A stretch of 64,000 nt of DNA from NCBI GenBank assembly GCA_963930775.1, contig OZ005700.1, positions 5,342,609 to 5,406,608 on the forward strand, read 5' to 3'. Made by a program: the position numbers and the translations under genes. Shown piece after piece: positions 21,901 to 30,200 of this stretch. How positions within the stretch are numbered: position 1 is the stretch's first letter; every line of letters starts with the position of its first letter. The stretch is from Cliona cf. orientalis (taxonomy: Eukaryota; Porifera; Demospongiae; Clionaida; Clionaidae). The notes under the pieces were generated by a model. The model was not told the origin of the DNA, did no database searches, and worked only from the letters and a program-made list of their open reading frames with translations.

Positions 21901-23815
21901 AGTATTCTTTTCGTATGCGAGTGAAACTCTACCCTTCCTCTCCCACTTACCTCTTTGACGAGTCCACCAAGTAATTTTTAGCCTTCAAAAATATTCACTC
22001 TGATCTGTGTGTGTGCTCCTGATATAGGTACTTTCTCACTCTACAAATTAAGGATGATCTTCTCAATGGAAAACTGATCTGTTCTGATGATACTCTGTCC
22101 CAGCTTATTAGTTACATGGTTCAGAGTGAATTTGGTGATTTTGACCCAACTGAGCATCAGCTTGACTACCTTGATAGTCTCCCCTATCTTGAGGATAAAT
22201 CCCTCGAGTTTAAGCAGAAGATCACTCGACTTCATAGAGAGAAACGGTGATTGCTAAGATTTGATACTAATAGTTCTAAACAATTTACATGTACATGTAT
22301 TATATTCGTAAGTACAGTGGAATGCTACCTGCTGAGTGTGACAAGCAATTCTTGGACATTTCATCTAGGTTGGATCGTTATGGTATGGACTTCCACCAAA
22401 TCATTGTGAGTACCGTTACCCTTTTATTTGCTCTTGTACTATCATTCTTTACTCAATTGCAGGATAGTACTGGGATAAAGCTTCAACTGGGTGTGTCCTC
22501 TAGAGGCCTGACTGTATTCTGTGGAGAACATCCAAACCTCACGGCTTTGAATCATTTCCCTTGGTGAGCACTTTCTAAAGTCACGACTAAAAAATGTAGT
22601 AGGATGAAGCCACAAAATCTTGCATTATTTATTACATGTAGGTATACTAGTTCAGTACTAGTGCACACATTCTGTTATTCGATGTAGGGTTCGTATTGCA
22701 GCCGTCAACTTTAAAAGTAAACAGCTGGTGATAGAGATGGTTGCCTTGCCCGTGAGTGAATGTTCCTCATTAGCATTCACACAGATGCACACACATTCTC
22801 ACCTCTCCAGTTTATACATTTGTACTCTCTATGCTCCTCAGAATCAAGATTATGTTGACGTAATTCTTTTCAGTTGTCCCTCAAAATCCACTTGCAAGAC
22901 TCTCTGGAAATCATGTGTGGAACATCACACCTTTTTCCGGTGAGTGATTGTGAGAGACATTAAATTTATCAGGAATACTGTATACCCTGAACAGTATAAT
23001 TATATTATACATGTAGAATATAAATATTATACCAGGCAACATACTGTACAGCGGATAATTTTTGTGGGGTGATACTTTTCGTGGAAAATTGGATGGATGA
23101 CTATAGTGATTATTCAATGCAAATAGGGGGAAGAACTGTCCAATTAAGCTTTCATGAATATTTTGTTCACATCCATCAATGTAGAATATAAATATTATAC
23201 CAGGCAACGTACTGTACAGCAGATAATTTTTGTGGGGTGATACTTTTTGTGGAAAATTGGATGTGATTATTCAATGTAAACAGAGGGAAGAACTGTCCAA
23301 TTAAGTTTTCATGAATATTTTTGTTCACATCCCTCATTAACCCTCGGCGCATGCGCCCTAGGGTTACTGCATAGAATGTAATCCATAGACCAGGTAGTTT
23401 ATATGATCTATGGTTATGGTGCTCATTCTGTCTGTGTATCTGTTACCACGAAGTCTGTACAGATTAATTTTGTCTGACATCTGTTAGTATGGAGGCGATT
23501 CATGCATGTGCACGTACCTTATTTATCCGCACTTCAATCATGCACTCTATAGGTCAGTGAAGGATACCATCACGAGACGGCCTTCGACCAACAGCTTATT
23601 TAGGCGAGGCTCCACCTTTCGATACAGTGGACGCACCCAGTTCAAATTAATGCAGGAAAACACAAGCACCACTGGCACTCGTAGAGGTGGAAGCAAACGA
23701 AAGTCTGAGTTCGAGAGGTAAGCAGATTATTATGCTTTGAATCAAATCACTGCAATCATAATAATAATTGTGTAGACTGACAAGCCGAAGAAGCTTGGGC
23801 AGGAAGACCCTCTGA
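865..23815 (+). CDS. FERM-domain protein (FRMD / band 4.1-like), 5' end missing
   Basis: Ten exons join in frame into 336 residues plus a stop: 865-972, 16985-17033, 21892-21970, 22028-22246, 22318-22405, 22463-22563, 22688-22751, 22842-22939, 23553-23717, 23776-23815. Every junction has GT-AG and matching phase, and the summed length (1011 bp) is a multiple of three. Residues 1-65 are the end of the F1 lobe (EKEYFGLSFQD, HWLDEFKQIRKQV). About 75-175 is F2 (YFLTLQIKDDLL, RGMLPAE). About 180-270 is F3 (STGIKLQLGVSSRGL, CKTLWKSCVEHHTFFR). The basic tail, with FRYSGRTQ, resembles a FERM-adjacent region. FERM proteins link membrane proteins or phosphoinositides to the cortical cytoskeleton. No PTP, PDZ or RhoGEF domain follows, so a short FRMD-type protein fits best. 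The start and first F1 residues must lie before 865. Which FRMD subtype cannot be decided here. Confidence 0.9.
973..1870. other. Intron sequence without recognisable gene
   Basis: Start of the 16-kb FERM intron. I see no convincing ORF, RNA gene or repeat structure here. Confidence 0.5.
1875..2410 (+). repeat. Repeat family copy, interrupted by a MITE
   Basis: 1880-2140 and 2300-2410 are the two parts of a sequence found reversed at 14970-15290 (for example ACTTTGAACCTAT and GACCACACCCCTC). The 148-bp MITE at 2145-2292 lies between them. Confidence 0.75.
2145..2292. mobile_element. 148-bp MITE, TTAAT...ATTAA ends
   Basis: Ends TTAATAGAATACAACGCATG and its complement. A second copy is at 57246-57404. 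Confidence 0.8.
2459..2670 (+). repeat. Partial copy of the ACAAGTATA MITE family
   Basis: Starts ACAAGTATAAAAACCAATTG, then AATACACAAACAAGATT and CATCCACTATACATCCCTA as in the complete copy at 26938. Only the left half is present. Confidence 0.7.
2800..3160 (+). repeat. Dispersed repeat, copy 2
   Basis: Direct copy of 1-370. The two lie 2.8 kb apart in the first FERM intron. Confidence 0.85.
3200..5000. other. Intron sequence without recognisable gene
   Basis: Frames of up to 97 codons at 4189-4767 show no domain or splice structure I recognise. Tandem-like CTATGAACTTTG(A/C)CC units occur at 4930-5005. Confidence 0.4.
5184..6008 (-). CDS. DIRS tyrosine recombinase
   Basis: 274 residues. 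After a helical SAM-like N-terminal half (HSSIKTYLSSLRQLH), the catalytic half shows Arg in GFMRSGEI, His-x-x-Arg in GHSFRIGAATTA, GRWESSAY and the nucleophile Tyr in LLYVRTP. In DIRS elements this enzyme integrates a circular DNA copy, which explains the lack of a target duplication. The frame is open and may be intact; the ATG is inside the fold, so translation may begin upstream or from a fusion. Confidence 0.9.
   Translation of the reverse strand: MSYLANNNLCHSSIKTYLSSLRQLHIANSFPDPKIGDMPKLEQVLRGIKREQARKNPKRPQRLPITPEILRKVRLVWEKDEQNHDMIMLWAAVCLCFFGFMRSGEITLPSDSVYDPETHLSYEDIAIDDPSAPTIMRVHLKASKTDPFRKGVDLFLERANNDLCPLAAMLSFLAVMGNNPGFLFTFEDGRLLTKSRFISAVRNALCEAGVNYQQYSGHSFRIGAATTAHLCGISDASIKMLGRWESSAYLLYVRTPREELTRFTHQLDSQVTLH
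6118..6510 (-). pseudogene. DIRS RNase H and linker
   Basis: Contains QCDNAAVVAIINSG and LFASHIRGSDNTLADALSRK, the C-terminal half of the retroelement RNase H. The first catalytic Asp (LISDASGSWG) is in the preceding frame at about 6600, so a frame change separates them near 6515-6550. Confidence 0.82.
6553..7911 (-). pseudogene. DIRS reverse transcriptase
   Basis: The main frame 7506-6553 has IPKRNKPGKWRLILDLS, VNIKQAYRNVPVHPED, LPFGLRSAPIIFSA, the catalytic motif HYLDDFI and TFLGMELD, then a connection and the first RNase H Asp. The upstream frames 7911-7699 and 7736-7545 continue the N-terminal fingers (TPLKINAWERG, NHPDKQFTEYLIQGITQGF). At least two frame changes lie between them, so the gene is broken. 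Confidence 0.87.
8056..8807 (-). pseudogene. DIRS gag, C-terminal part with zinc fingers
   Basis: The upper segment (about 8800-8600) reads SAPGLPAVTKKLAEHILAGR and IDFSELPPAKG. After a frame change, 8598-8056 continues with WCQCFSIFSAIVTTKYPERM. It ends in C-x7-C-x5-C-x3-H (CKKYKIFNGNCSFGSSCKFLH), then CEICRQNGHPRAQCP, typical of DIRS gag nucleic-acid binding. Confidence 0.8.
8808..9187. mobile_element. 380-bp MITE in DIRS gag
   Basis: Starts CAGGGTTTCAT and ends ATGAAACAC(TG), with G/C homopolymer blocks just inside each end. The direct repeat TGGTTGG flanks it (8801-8807, 9188-9194). The gag frame reads up to each side (LPKAPSVLVQDALSLVPT before, TLPTISQGNGSTNQPAL after). The CAGNG-like ends suggest hAT, but the duplication is 7 bp rather than a clear 8. 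Confidence 0.7.
9188..9618 (-). pseudogene. DIRS gag, middle part
   Basis: On the - strand this reads TLIGIKLGQLPNADAINVV and LPKAPSVLVQDALSLVPT near 9310-9195. Upstream is a low-complexity segment with repeated CCC(A/T)GC(T/C)GTGGGTGC units (9430-9620) that resumes at 13949, so the Gypsy element split one ORF. Confidence 0.6.
9619..9825 (-). repeat. Gypsy 3' LTR
   Basis: 207 bp, TGTAGT...ACTACA palindromic ends. It differs from the other LTR mainly by one extra GA in a GA run. Confidence 0.93.
9882..10394 (-). pseudogene. Gypsy integrase C-terminus
   Basis: Encodes FLFKYRLTPQTVTGVSPAEM and FGRPLRSQLDLL, the standard end of Gypsy integrase. An SH3-like segment (KCGDLVHVRNF) and an Arg-rich tail follow. 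Separated from the core by a frame change. Confidence 0.88.
10378..10806 (-). pseudogene. Gypsy integrase core
   Basis: Resumes the integrase in a second frame: LVDAHTKWMDIHIV, VTDNGSVFTSSEF with a catalytic Asp, and SSPYHPSSNGLAERAVQ with the catalytic Glu. The first part of this frame (before about 10680) is out of frame with the real protein. A further frame change near 10390 follows. Confidence 0.9.
10419..13433 (-). pseudogene. Gypsy gag-pol: zinc knuckles, protease, RT, RNase H, integrase start
   Basis: A 1004-codon open frame starting inside gag (GETVAEYVAALRKLSEHCNF). Two zinc knuckles (CYCCGGKHMASRC, CRACGKTGHTARMC), protease DTGAS, RT with KLDLSHAYQQIEL and the catalytic YIDDIL, RNase H with LACDASPYG and LTDHKPLLRI, then the integrase zinc finger (HEAHPGIARMKSLARQ ending CKACQ). 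After HADYAGPF near 10680 a one-base frame change ruins the integrase core. Host tRNA-primed replication and integration would be the role of an intact copy. Confidence 0.93.
13447..13707 (-). pseudogene. Gypsy gag N-terminus, broken
   Basis: Starts MAKHGSVGEYKPEAEDWTAY and reaches DLSYTELVELY, a typical Gypsy gag. The conserved continuation is then replaced by an unrelated stretch up to a stop at 13447, and the gag frame resumes at 13433 in another frame. The replaced part contains GGGCCAAGATATATAGC, also present at 13990 in the flanking DNA. Confidence 0.85.
13744..13948 (-). repeat. Gypsy 5' LTR
   Basis: 205 bp, upstream of gag in the element's orientation and followed by the primer-binding site. 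Confidence 0.93.
13949..14535 (-). pseudogene. DIRS gag, N-terminal part
   Basis: 14535-14248 begins MSDPVPPSDPTKKIPAPPDD and is basic and Pro/Ser-rich. 14199-13949 continues with Thr-His-Ser-Arg-rich repeats matching the low-complexity tract on the far side of the Gypsy insertion. A frame change lies near 14230. Assignment to the DIRS gag rests on position, strand and the shared repeat, so it is an inference. Confidence 0.55.
14970..15290 (-). repeat. Inverted copy of the 1.9-2.4 kb repeat
   Basis: The reverse complement aligns with 1880-2410 but without the MITE, so it also shows the unoccupied site for that MITE. Confidence 0.75.
15526..16142. mobile_element. 617-bp element with GGGGCGAGCC ends
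   Basis: Begins GGGGCGAGCCTGAGCGAGCC (itself hairpin-forming) and ends GCTCAGGCTCGCCCC. The same ends recur at 19031-19620 and 40.98-41.53 kb. Non-coding. Confidence 0.6.
16985..17033 (+). CDS. FERM gene exon b (WLD motif)
   Basis: A 49-bp exon after ATATCAG and before GTAAGT. It encodes HWLDEFKQIRKQVKHI, the WLD...IRKQ element that closes the F1 lobe. It ends in phase 1 and joins the next exon through a split glycine codon. Confidence 0.88.
17458..18470. repeat. Palindromic ATGCAT-rich tract
   Basis: Dozens of overlapping ACATGCATGT/TAACATGCATG units at 17458-17660, 17828-17885 and 18290-18470, interrupted by unrelated DNA including the MITE at 17884. Self-complementary over many lengths. 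Confidence 0.8.
17884..18282. mobile_element. About 0.4-kb MITE with TGTAGTCCACTTAA ends
   Basis: Ends ACAGTGTAGTCCACTTAA and, inverted, TTAAGTGGACTACATTGT. Inserted in the ATGCAT-rich tract. No gene. Confidence 0.8.
18500..18720 (-). mobile_element. tRNA-derived SINE remnant
   Basis: On the - strand CCTGGGTTCGATTCCCGG is a T-arm with a perfect B box (GGTTCGATTCC, about 18671-18661). No acceptor stem or full cloverleaf, so not a tRNA gene. The downstream body repeats a GTGTTGATAGCAGCC...CTGTACTAGAGCA unit twice (18519, 18561). Confidence 0.6.
19031..19620. mobile_element. GGGGCGAGCC-type element, second copy
   Basis: Begins CGGGGCGAGCC and ends CGGGGCTCGCTCAGGCTCAC, as at 15526 and 41.0 kb. 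Non-coding. Confidence 0.55.
20925..21720. repeat. Interleaved inverted-repeat complex
   Basis: Segment A (20925-21130, with a TG run) is reversed at 21368-21540. Segment B (21155-21245, CTATTGATGTCGACTTGTTC) is reversed at 21545-21630. The order A-B-A'-B' is not a simple hairpin. B belongs to the family at 2459, 26938, 37118 and 58290. Confidence 0.75.
21892..21970 (+). CDS. FERM gene exon c (F1-F2 linker)
   Basis: Encodes SGQYSFRMRVKLYPS and on to FDEST, the RVKFY-type strand of FERM proteins. Acceptor TTTGTAG, donor GTAATT; it ends in phase 2. Confidence 0.87.
22028..22246 (+). CDS. FERM gene exon d (F2 helical lobe)
   Basis: Encodes YFLTLQIKDDLLNGKL, QSEFGDFDP and EFKQKITRLHREK, the acyl-CoA-binding-protein-like F2 lobe. 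It is separated from exon c by only 57 bp. Confidence 0.92.
22318..22405 (+). CDS. FERM gene exon e (F2 end)
   Basis: The acceptor is the CAG at 22315-22317, not the AG at 22311-22312, because only the former keeps phase and gives the family motif RGMLPAE. It continues to LDRYGMDFHQII. Confidence 0.88.
22463..22563 (+). CDS. FERM gene exon f (F3 lobe)
   Basis: Encodes DSTGIKLQLGVSSRGLTVF, the first strands of the PH-like F3 lobe. It ends in a split Trp codon. Confidence 0.9.
22688..22751 (+). CDS. FERM gene exon g (F3 lobe)
   Basis: Encodes VRIAAVNFKSKQLVIEMVALP, the W-xxI-xxLxFKxKxFxI strand pair of F3 (the Trp comes from the previous junction). Phase 0 at its end. Confidence 0.88.
22842..22939 (+). 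CDS. FERM gene exon h (F3 C-terminal helix)
   Basis: Starts after CTCCTCAG at 22841; the alternative TTTTCAG 30 bp later breaks the frame. It encodes SCPSKSTCKTLWKSCVEHH and FFR, the conserved F3 helix. Confidence 0.88.
23017..23340 (+). repeat. Two tandem copies of an about 165-bp unit
   Basis: TAGAATATAAATATTATACC and GGTGATACTTTT recur about 165 bp apart with few differences. Lies between FERM exons h and i. Confidence 0.85.
23553..23717 (+). CDS. FERM gene exon i (FERM-adjacent basic region)
   Basis: Encodes a Ser/Arg-rich stretch with RRGSTFRYSGRTQ. It looks like the FERM-adjacent region, which in relatives carries phosphorylation sites. Phosphorylation here is inference. Confidence 0.85.
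23776..23815 (+). CDS. FERM gene last exon
   Basis: Acceptor TGTGTAG; encodes LTSRRSLGRKTL and then TGA at 23813-23815. Confidence 0.83.
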
Positions 23816-23895
23816 ATACTCCTACTAAACCATCAATTTTTAAAGCATACATGTAGATTCTATAGACGTTCACTGACACCAACACTATTTTTTAG

Positions 23896-23901
23896 AATAA
23901 A
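23896..23901 (+). promoter_or_regulatory. Polyadenylation signal AATAAA of the FERM gene
   Basis: A canonical AATAAA lies 81 bp after the FERM stop codon and before the convergent hexokinase stop at 24129. Confidence 0.5.
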
Positions 23902-24128
23902 TTAATATAGTACAGTTATGCTATGATTATTGTACCATCAATCTTTAAGGCATACGTGTAGATTCTATAGACTTTTATATTATTATTAAATTAATGACAT
24001 TGTAGTAGTTATGCTATGATTTTTATAACTGCATGAAAGTAATAACTAATTAGTGACTAAGTATTGTGCAAACTGCTATGACATGGATATTAGAATAATA
24101 ATAATAATATTATGATGTTTTGTACATA

Positions 24129-24264
24129 TCAGTTGTATTCCCCAGCTGCAGCAAGGCGGCAAGCCACTGCAGCCACAATGGCAGCACCTCGACCGGAGCC
24201 ATCCTCAGACAACTTCATTTTGATGTTATTCCCTGGTGCCAGTTCATCCAGTGCAACTCTCATC
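24129..24264 (-). CDS. HK: Hexokinase last exon
   Basis: Acceptor AAACAG. It encodes [27 protein letters not shown] and stops with TGA after AAAGEYN. The Gly/Ser-rich adenosine-binding motif is intact. Confidence 0.9.
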
Positions 24265-27200
24265 CTGTTTGTGTATGCACATATCAAGAGCAGACACTAG
24301 TAGCAGATTAGGAACTGTAGAGAATCCATATTATACTTTTATAGCCACCACAACTGTAGTTAACCCTTGGCGTATGTGTGAGGGTTACAGTAGTCATTAC
24401 GTGTCAGTCTTAACTGCTACATACCCAGGGCCATAGGAGCTGGTCGATCTTTTGGTATTAAAAGTTGGTAAAGATTGTTGGTGTTATGTGTATATTGCAT
24501 GCCCCCAGCAAAGCAATAGTTGTACTATGTAGTCACAATCTCACCACCAATGACGGGCCTGACCACTCAAAATTTGTCTCCTACGGCCTTGATACCTGAT
24601 TTTATATGTTAAAAACAAGGTGCCATTAGGCTTCTTATCGCATTTTCAACTTGTGCATTGCGTGGACTTCATTGAAAACACTTTGTTCAAAAGTTTTAAT
24701 GACATTTGCTTGATGAGCTCTCAATGGATAAAGTTAAGAGACAGTAATCACTTCCTTTCCAGAAGACTAGTGTGTAGGTATAGTGATAGTTCTTATAACT
24801 GGACTGACTGGTCACAGTAGATAATCAACTACGCTTCTTGGCTTTACTTTCTTAGTGTGCACTAGATCCATGCACATGGTTCATGCAATTGCATTCTTGT
24901 GGTTACTTTAGTCTGTAGTAACAATTGGCTTGGGTTGCAAAAATTGCCAGTATACTACATGTGTATTTGCAAAAATGTAGGCTAGCTATTGCATCCTGCT
25001 GAGGGTTTGCACAATAGTGCTTCACTGTTATAGCTCTCATTTTCCTTACCCAAGTGACACAACTCTAAATTTGGTTGCTTTCATAATGAATTAATGGAAA
25101 AGTATTAATTATTACTACACAATTTGTAACATCTCATGAAATCAATACGATCTTGAACTTTTATGCCCCTGCTCCTATTAACTGAAGTTACAGTAGCCTG
25201 GTACAGTGTTGATGAAACACACATGCATAGATAGATGGACCGTGCATCTTAATGATTTATAGATGGTTTTTTTTTTTTTTTTGCTTTAATACCAACCCTA
25301 TCTGAGCCTCCCAGCAAAAATTACAGTAGTTATTACCCTGGGTTCTCAATCACCAGGCCACTTCCACTAGTCTGCATGTAACAATAACTAGTGGTGATGA
25401 AAATCATCTGTGCGGGGCGAGCCTTCGCGAAAATCAAGATCTCTTTGAAATCATAAAGGCATGGAGCTGGTGTAGTATCATGGTCAGTCAGTTGCACAAG
25501 CAATAGCATAGCTAGGCCTAAAAGCTACCTTGAGAGTGAAAGCATTATAGATTGCTAGTAGTCCAATAATGTACACTATAACAGTGTAGTCTACATGCAT
25601 GCCATGACCGGCCATCATGAGTCCTGTAGCTAGACTACACTCCATGCAGTCTTCATGCTCAGAAAAGTAGATCTACATGTACCAGTGATGTTAATTGTGG
25701 ACCCGAGCCTTCCCAGTGTAGTCCAGCACTCACCTTTTCCAGCTTCATGCCTTTGCTAATACACTGGTCAAGTCCTCTCAGTACATGTGTACCCGCAGCT
25801 CGAGTGCAGTGCGGAGTGCGCGCGCATGCGCGTGACGACCATTACCTAACGCATTCAAAATTTAACTCTCTCCTCACAGAAATGATCACCCCACAAACTA
25901 GTCTCGTCCCCAGACCCCACCTTCGAGGAGGAAAAGGGTCTGGTGAACTTGGGCAGAATCCTTGGGCCTACGCTGAGGAATTTCCACGCGCCAATGAGAT
26001 CATAGCTTTGGCTCAGTCATATGACAAGCTTACCGCAAGAATGCAACATCGCTATACCGTCTGTATAGCTATTCAATTTCGCCGACCAATCAGATTCAAG
26101 GTTTGCTTTACTGCCGGTTGCGGGCAGGCGATCACATGCAAACGCAGCCATAGCGACCAATCAGAACCAAGCTTTGCATGGCCTTGTCAGCACCTATGCG
26201 CATGCGCCGTAGAACGAGAACCGAGGATTCAGCCCAAATTCACCAGACCCTTTTCCTCCTTTTGGGGGTGGGGTCTGGGGACGAGACTACCCACAAACAT
26301 ACAAGAATAATAATTTATAATAACATGAATAATAATAATTAATTCCGAGCGAAGCGAGGTCTCTACTCGGGCTCGAGTGTCTTCGTACGGCTTCTGGGCG
26401 TATATCTCGCGTGCGTCTAAATTTTCTTTCTTACTCTCTTCAGCGACTCAGGCCACGTCCCCGGGTGCTACTGCGTCAAAAGTTGTGGGCTCCCTCAAGA
26501 TGGTCATGCAAGGCCTACAAACTCTACGTTTCAGCTGGACTGTGCTTACCGGGTAAATGATGTTCGCGCGGCTAAAAATGATCGCACCTTCTTGGCCCAA
26601 AGTTGTTCGTCCTGTCGCTGATGGTAAAGATGTTGCTACCTGTGGCCTGACTCATGCAAAGGCTAAGATCACACAAACATGGTGTACTTGCTTCCCTATA
26701 GTAATATTGTATTTATTGCTGGAGCACGGTTATATAAGTCCAGAAAAAATTTTTGAAGTAGCTAGTTCCATGCATTAAATTTTTAATCTTAAACAATGAA
26801 TCATGAGGCAAACCGGTCGCCATGGTATATGTATAGTCTCATGCCAGCCTCTGTCCCCACGAGATTAGTTAGCTAGGTGGCATTGATGAAAATTAATAAC
26901 TACCAGGCCCTGAGGGCTCTAAAAAAAAGAATAGTAACAAGTATAAAAAACAATTGAATAAAATTGAAGGATGAAGTAGGGATGGCAGTGCCAAAAAATA
27001 CACAAACAAGATTCGTAGGGATAACGTATCACATCCACTATACATCCCTACGCTTGTTTTTGAGTAGCCATGCACACACATAATATTGTATATGGGGCAC
27101 ATGCATGCAGGAATGGAAAATCAATACTGTATACCCAGGGATCAATATCAATAGTAGTGACACTTTTAAATTACATGCTGAATCAGATGTGTATGAGAAA

Positions 27201-30200
27201 AGCAAGCGTAGGGATGTATAGTGGATGTGATACGTTATCCCTACGAATCTTGTTTGTGTATTTTTTGGCACTGCCATCCCTACTTCATCCTTCAATTTTA
27301 TTCAATTGTTTTTTTATACTTGTAATACATATTCGTCATGCAGCATAAACGGGAAGTTCAATACAGGATATTGGCATAGTGGCTCGCTGAGCGAGGACTG
27401 CTAACACAAAGTGTAACTCTAGTATAAGCTTAGAGTTGTGTGTCCGTTACGGAAGGTCGGCGGAAGTGATTTGACCCCACAACACAGGTGGCTATATCCC
27501 TGGCCCTGGAACATTTATACAAGCTAGAACAAGGCGATCTCTGCGAGCGCCAGCCTGGGTACTAGCTACAGGCACGAACACTAGCTTCTTGAATGGACTG
27601 TACAAAACCAAGCAACAAACGGGGACTTACATTCAGTGATCTGCAGTTAGGCAAGCAGCTTGATTCGTGAGAAGTCGTTGTCCTAGTGGTCAGTACGGAG
27701 GTAGTAGATTCTGACTTTGGCTTCTCGCTTACTCAAGTCTTGCGAGGGGAGCTACGAGCAAGTTAACGACTTCTTTGGATCGTTGATTGATTTAGACATG
27801 TGCTCAAGCAGGATGCCATAAATGCGCATGCTCAATAGAATGTTTCAGAACGGGTACGGGACGATTTCAGCCACTTGGCTCACCAATTAAACTAGAACTC
27901 TGGCCTCTGGGCCAGGCACCCTTAGCAAAGCGTCTCATAACTGCGCATGCTCAATAGAATGTTCCAGAACACAAGGACTATCCTCTATTAGCTATGGGGC
28001 TCTTAAGTATTGAAAATAAAATTATCGAGTAAAGCAGGGGGCGAGCAGAGCGAGCCCCCCTGCTTGTAATATTTTATATATACATATAAAACCGCTTCCT
28101 GTCTCTCGTGTATTCGGGGCTCGCTCAGGCTCTCCCTGAATTAAGGGATGAGAGTATATAGTGGTTACAGCTTATAGATATATTATGTAAACAGTTACTG
28201 CAATTCGTGAGAAAAGCTTTGTTGTAGTTCATGGAACCTACACACCAGCCTTAATTAAAAAAGAAGTGATTGCTATCTCTTTTATTCATCGGAGTAGCAA
28301 AGGCTGTGGTCCCTTTGAACAAAGCATTTTCATACCTTACCCATTCTAATCAAACGTGCCACCTACACTATAGTCCTAATTTTTGTGCTCTAACTATGCA
28401 CCATGTGGCCATGCTAATTATTTCCATGGAGGCACCATTCTATTCAGAGAAGACTGTAGTGGTATACCTACAGTTGACAATAATAGTATCCCATACACTA
28501 TGTACTAAAAGCCATGTTTTCCACACTTTCGCTCTAATTACTAGGAGTACACATGGTGCAAATAGTGCCTTAATTGCGCGAGCAAATGAATGTGTGAGCA
28601 TGCATGAGCTACTCTTCATAGCTGGCACAGACTCTACAAAAGTACTATCAAAGCTATAGTCTGTGAAGGCTACAATCTGTAATTTTGGACTTGGGTACAG
28701 ATTAGATTGCTGCTACTACTACCGTATAGCCGGAAAATTTGGCGGGGAATTAAATTTGGCGGTTTGACGGTCTATATTACAACCGCCAAATTAAAATCCG
28801 CCAAAAATTTCCTACTCGCATATATACGTATGGCGATCCCGTACCGAACCACCAAATTTAAATCCGCCAATATTCTTGCAATAGCGATTTTGGGCTCAAC
28901 CACCAAATTTAATGCCCGCCAATATTTCCGGCTATACGGTATATAATTTTCCAGTATGGGCCCATCAGGGCCAGTGTCACTATGATTCTTCAGAAAGGTA
29001 GGCTATTTTCAGACAGACTTTGAAGAGGAGAAGACTCGAGGGCCTGGGGACGACCAGAGAAGACAGAGGCATGCAAGAGGCTAAGTTTTATCTTAATAAT
29101 GATTGGACATTCTTCCAAAACTGCTTCCGAGTCTCTCTGGTTTACTTGGCTTCCGCTCTGCTGCTCTAGCACGAAAGTACATCCTCCAAGTCTTCAAGTC
29201 CTCCCGTCTTTCTGTGCCACATTTTTGAGCGCAATGTGGCACGAACCTCGAGCGATCTTTACCAGGAACAGGAACGATCTTTACCAAAAATTAATTGCAT
29301 TCCAAAAGCGTGATGGACATACATACAGCGCTAGCTGGCAATCCCTGGCCCACTATCTGTGATCCAATGCCTCTCTAAATGATGCACCACCTGGACCATT
29401 TCCTTGTTCTGACTATGTGGCAGCCAAGGTTGGTGGTTATTTTTAGTGGCACGTTAATTGGAGTTAAATGCATGATGCAGTACCTTTCAGGAAACTTGGG
29501 ATGTAGTTTATAGAGAGAACCATCAACAGCCACAGAGCAACCACTGATCTTATTAATCTTCTTTACAAGGGCTACAACACCTGAAGCAGCCAGTCGAGCG
29601 GCACGAGTAGATACAGCCTCACACACTCTCCGAATGATTTCACAGTCTTGATCAGATGCTTCAATAGAGAAATCCTCTTTGAAAATCCTCTTGCAATCAC
29701 CATTGTTCCTAATGGCACCAGAAAGTACACATGCAACCAACTGAATCACAGGTGTTACTATAATATATAAGTATTCTATGGATCAAACTTTCTATACCAT
29801 AGCAGGAAACTTTCAAAGAAGAGAACTTTCGCAGATTGGTAGGGAGTATTTCGCGGAGAAAAATTTCGTGGAATATTAAATTGATTGCATAAATAAGCGT
29901 GGCATGCCTAAAATTTCGTGGAGAATACTTTCGTGGGGGGCTGTAAAATCGTTAACAGGCATTAATCTGGGCCAAATATTATTGGGTGGGAGCTAAATTA
30001 TCATTACATCGGTAGACCCTATAAGTAGGCCCAGATACCATATAGTGGGAAATTTTCGAGGGAGAAAACTTTCATGAATTTCGCGATTTTTCAGCCATCC
30101 GCGAAAGTTTTCTCCACGAAATTCTAGGCATGCCACACCCATTATGTGACCAGTTTTAACATTCTGTGAAAATTTTCTCCACCAAATGCTCCTTTCCTAC

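Noticed and set aside
25747-26310. 187-codon + strand frame
   Set aside because: It runs straight through the 391-bp MITE and its host repeat, and the paralogue at 41 kb lacks most of it. Chance frame.
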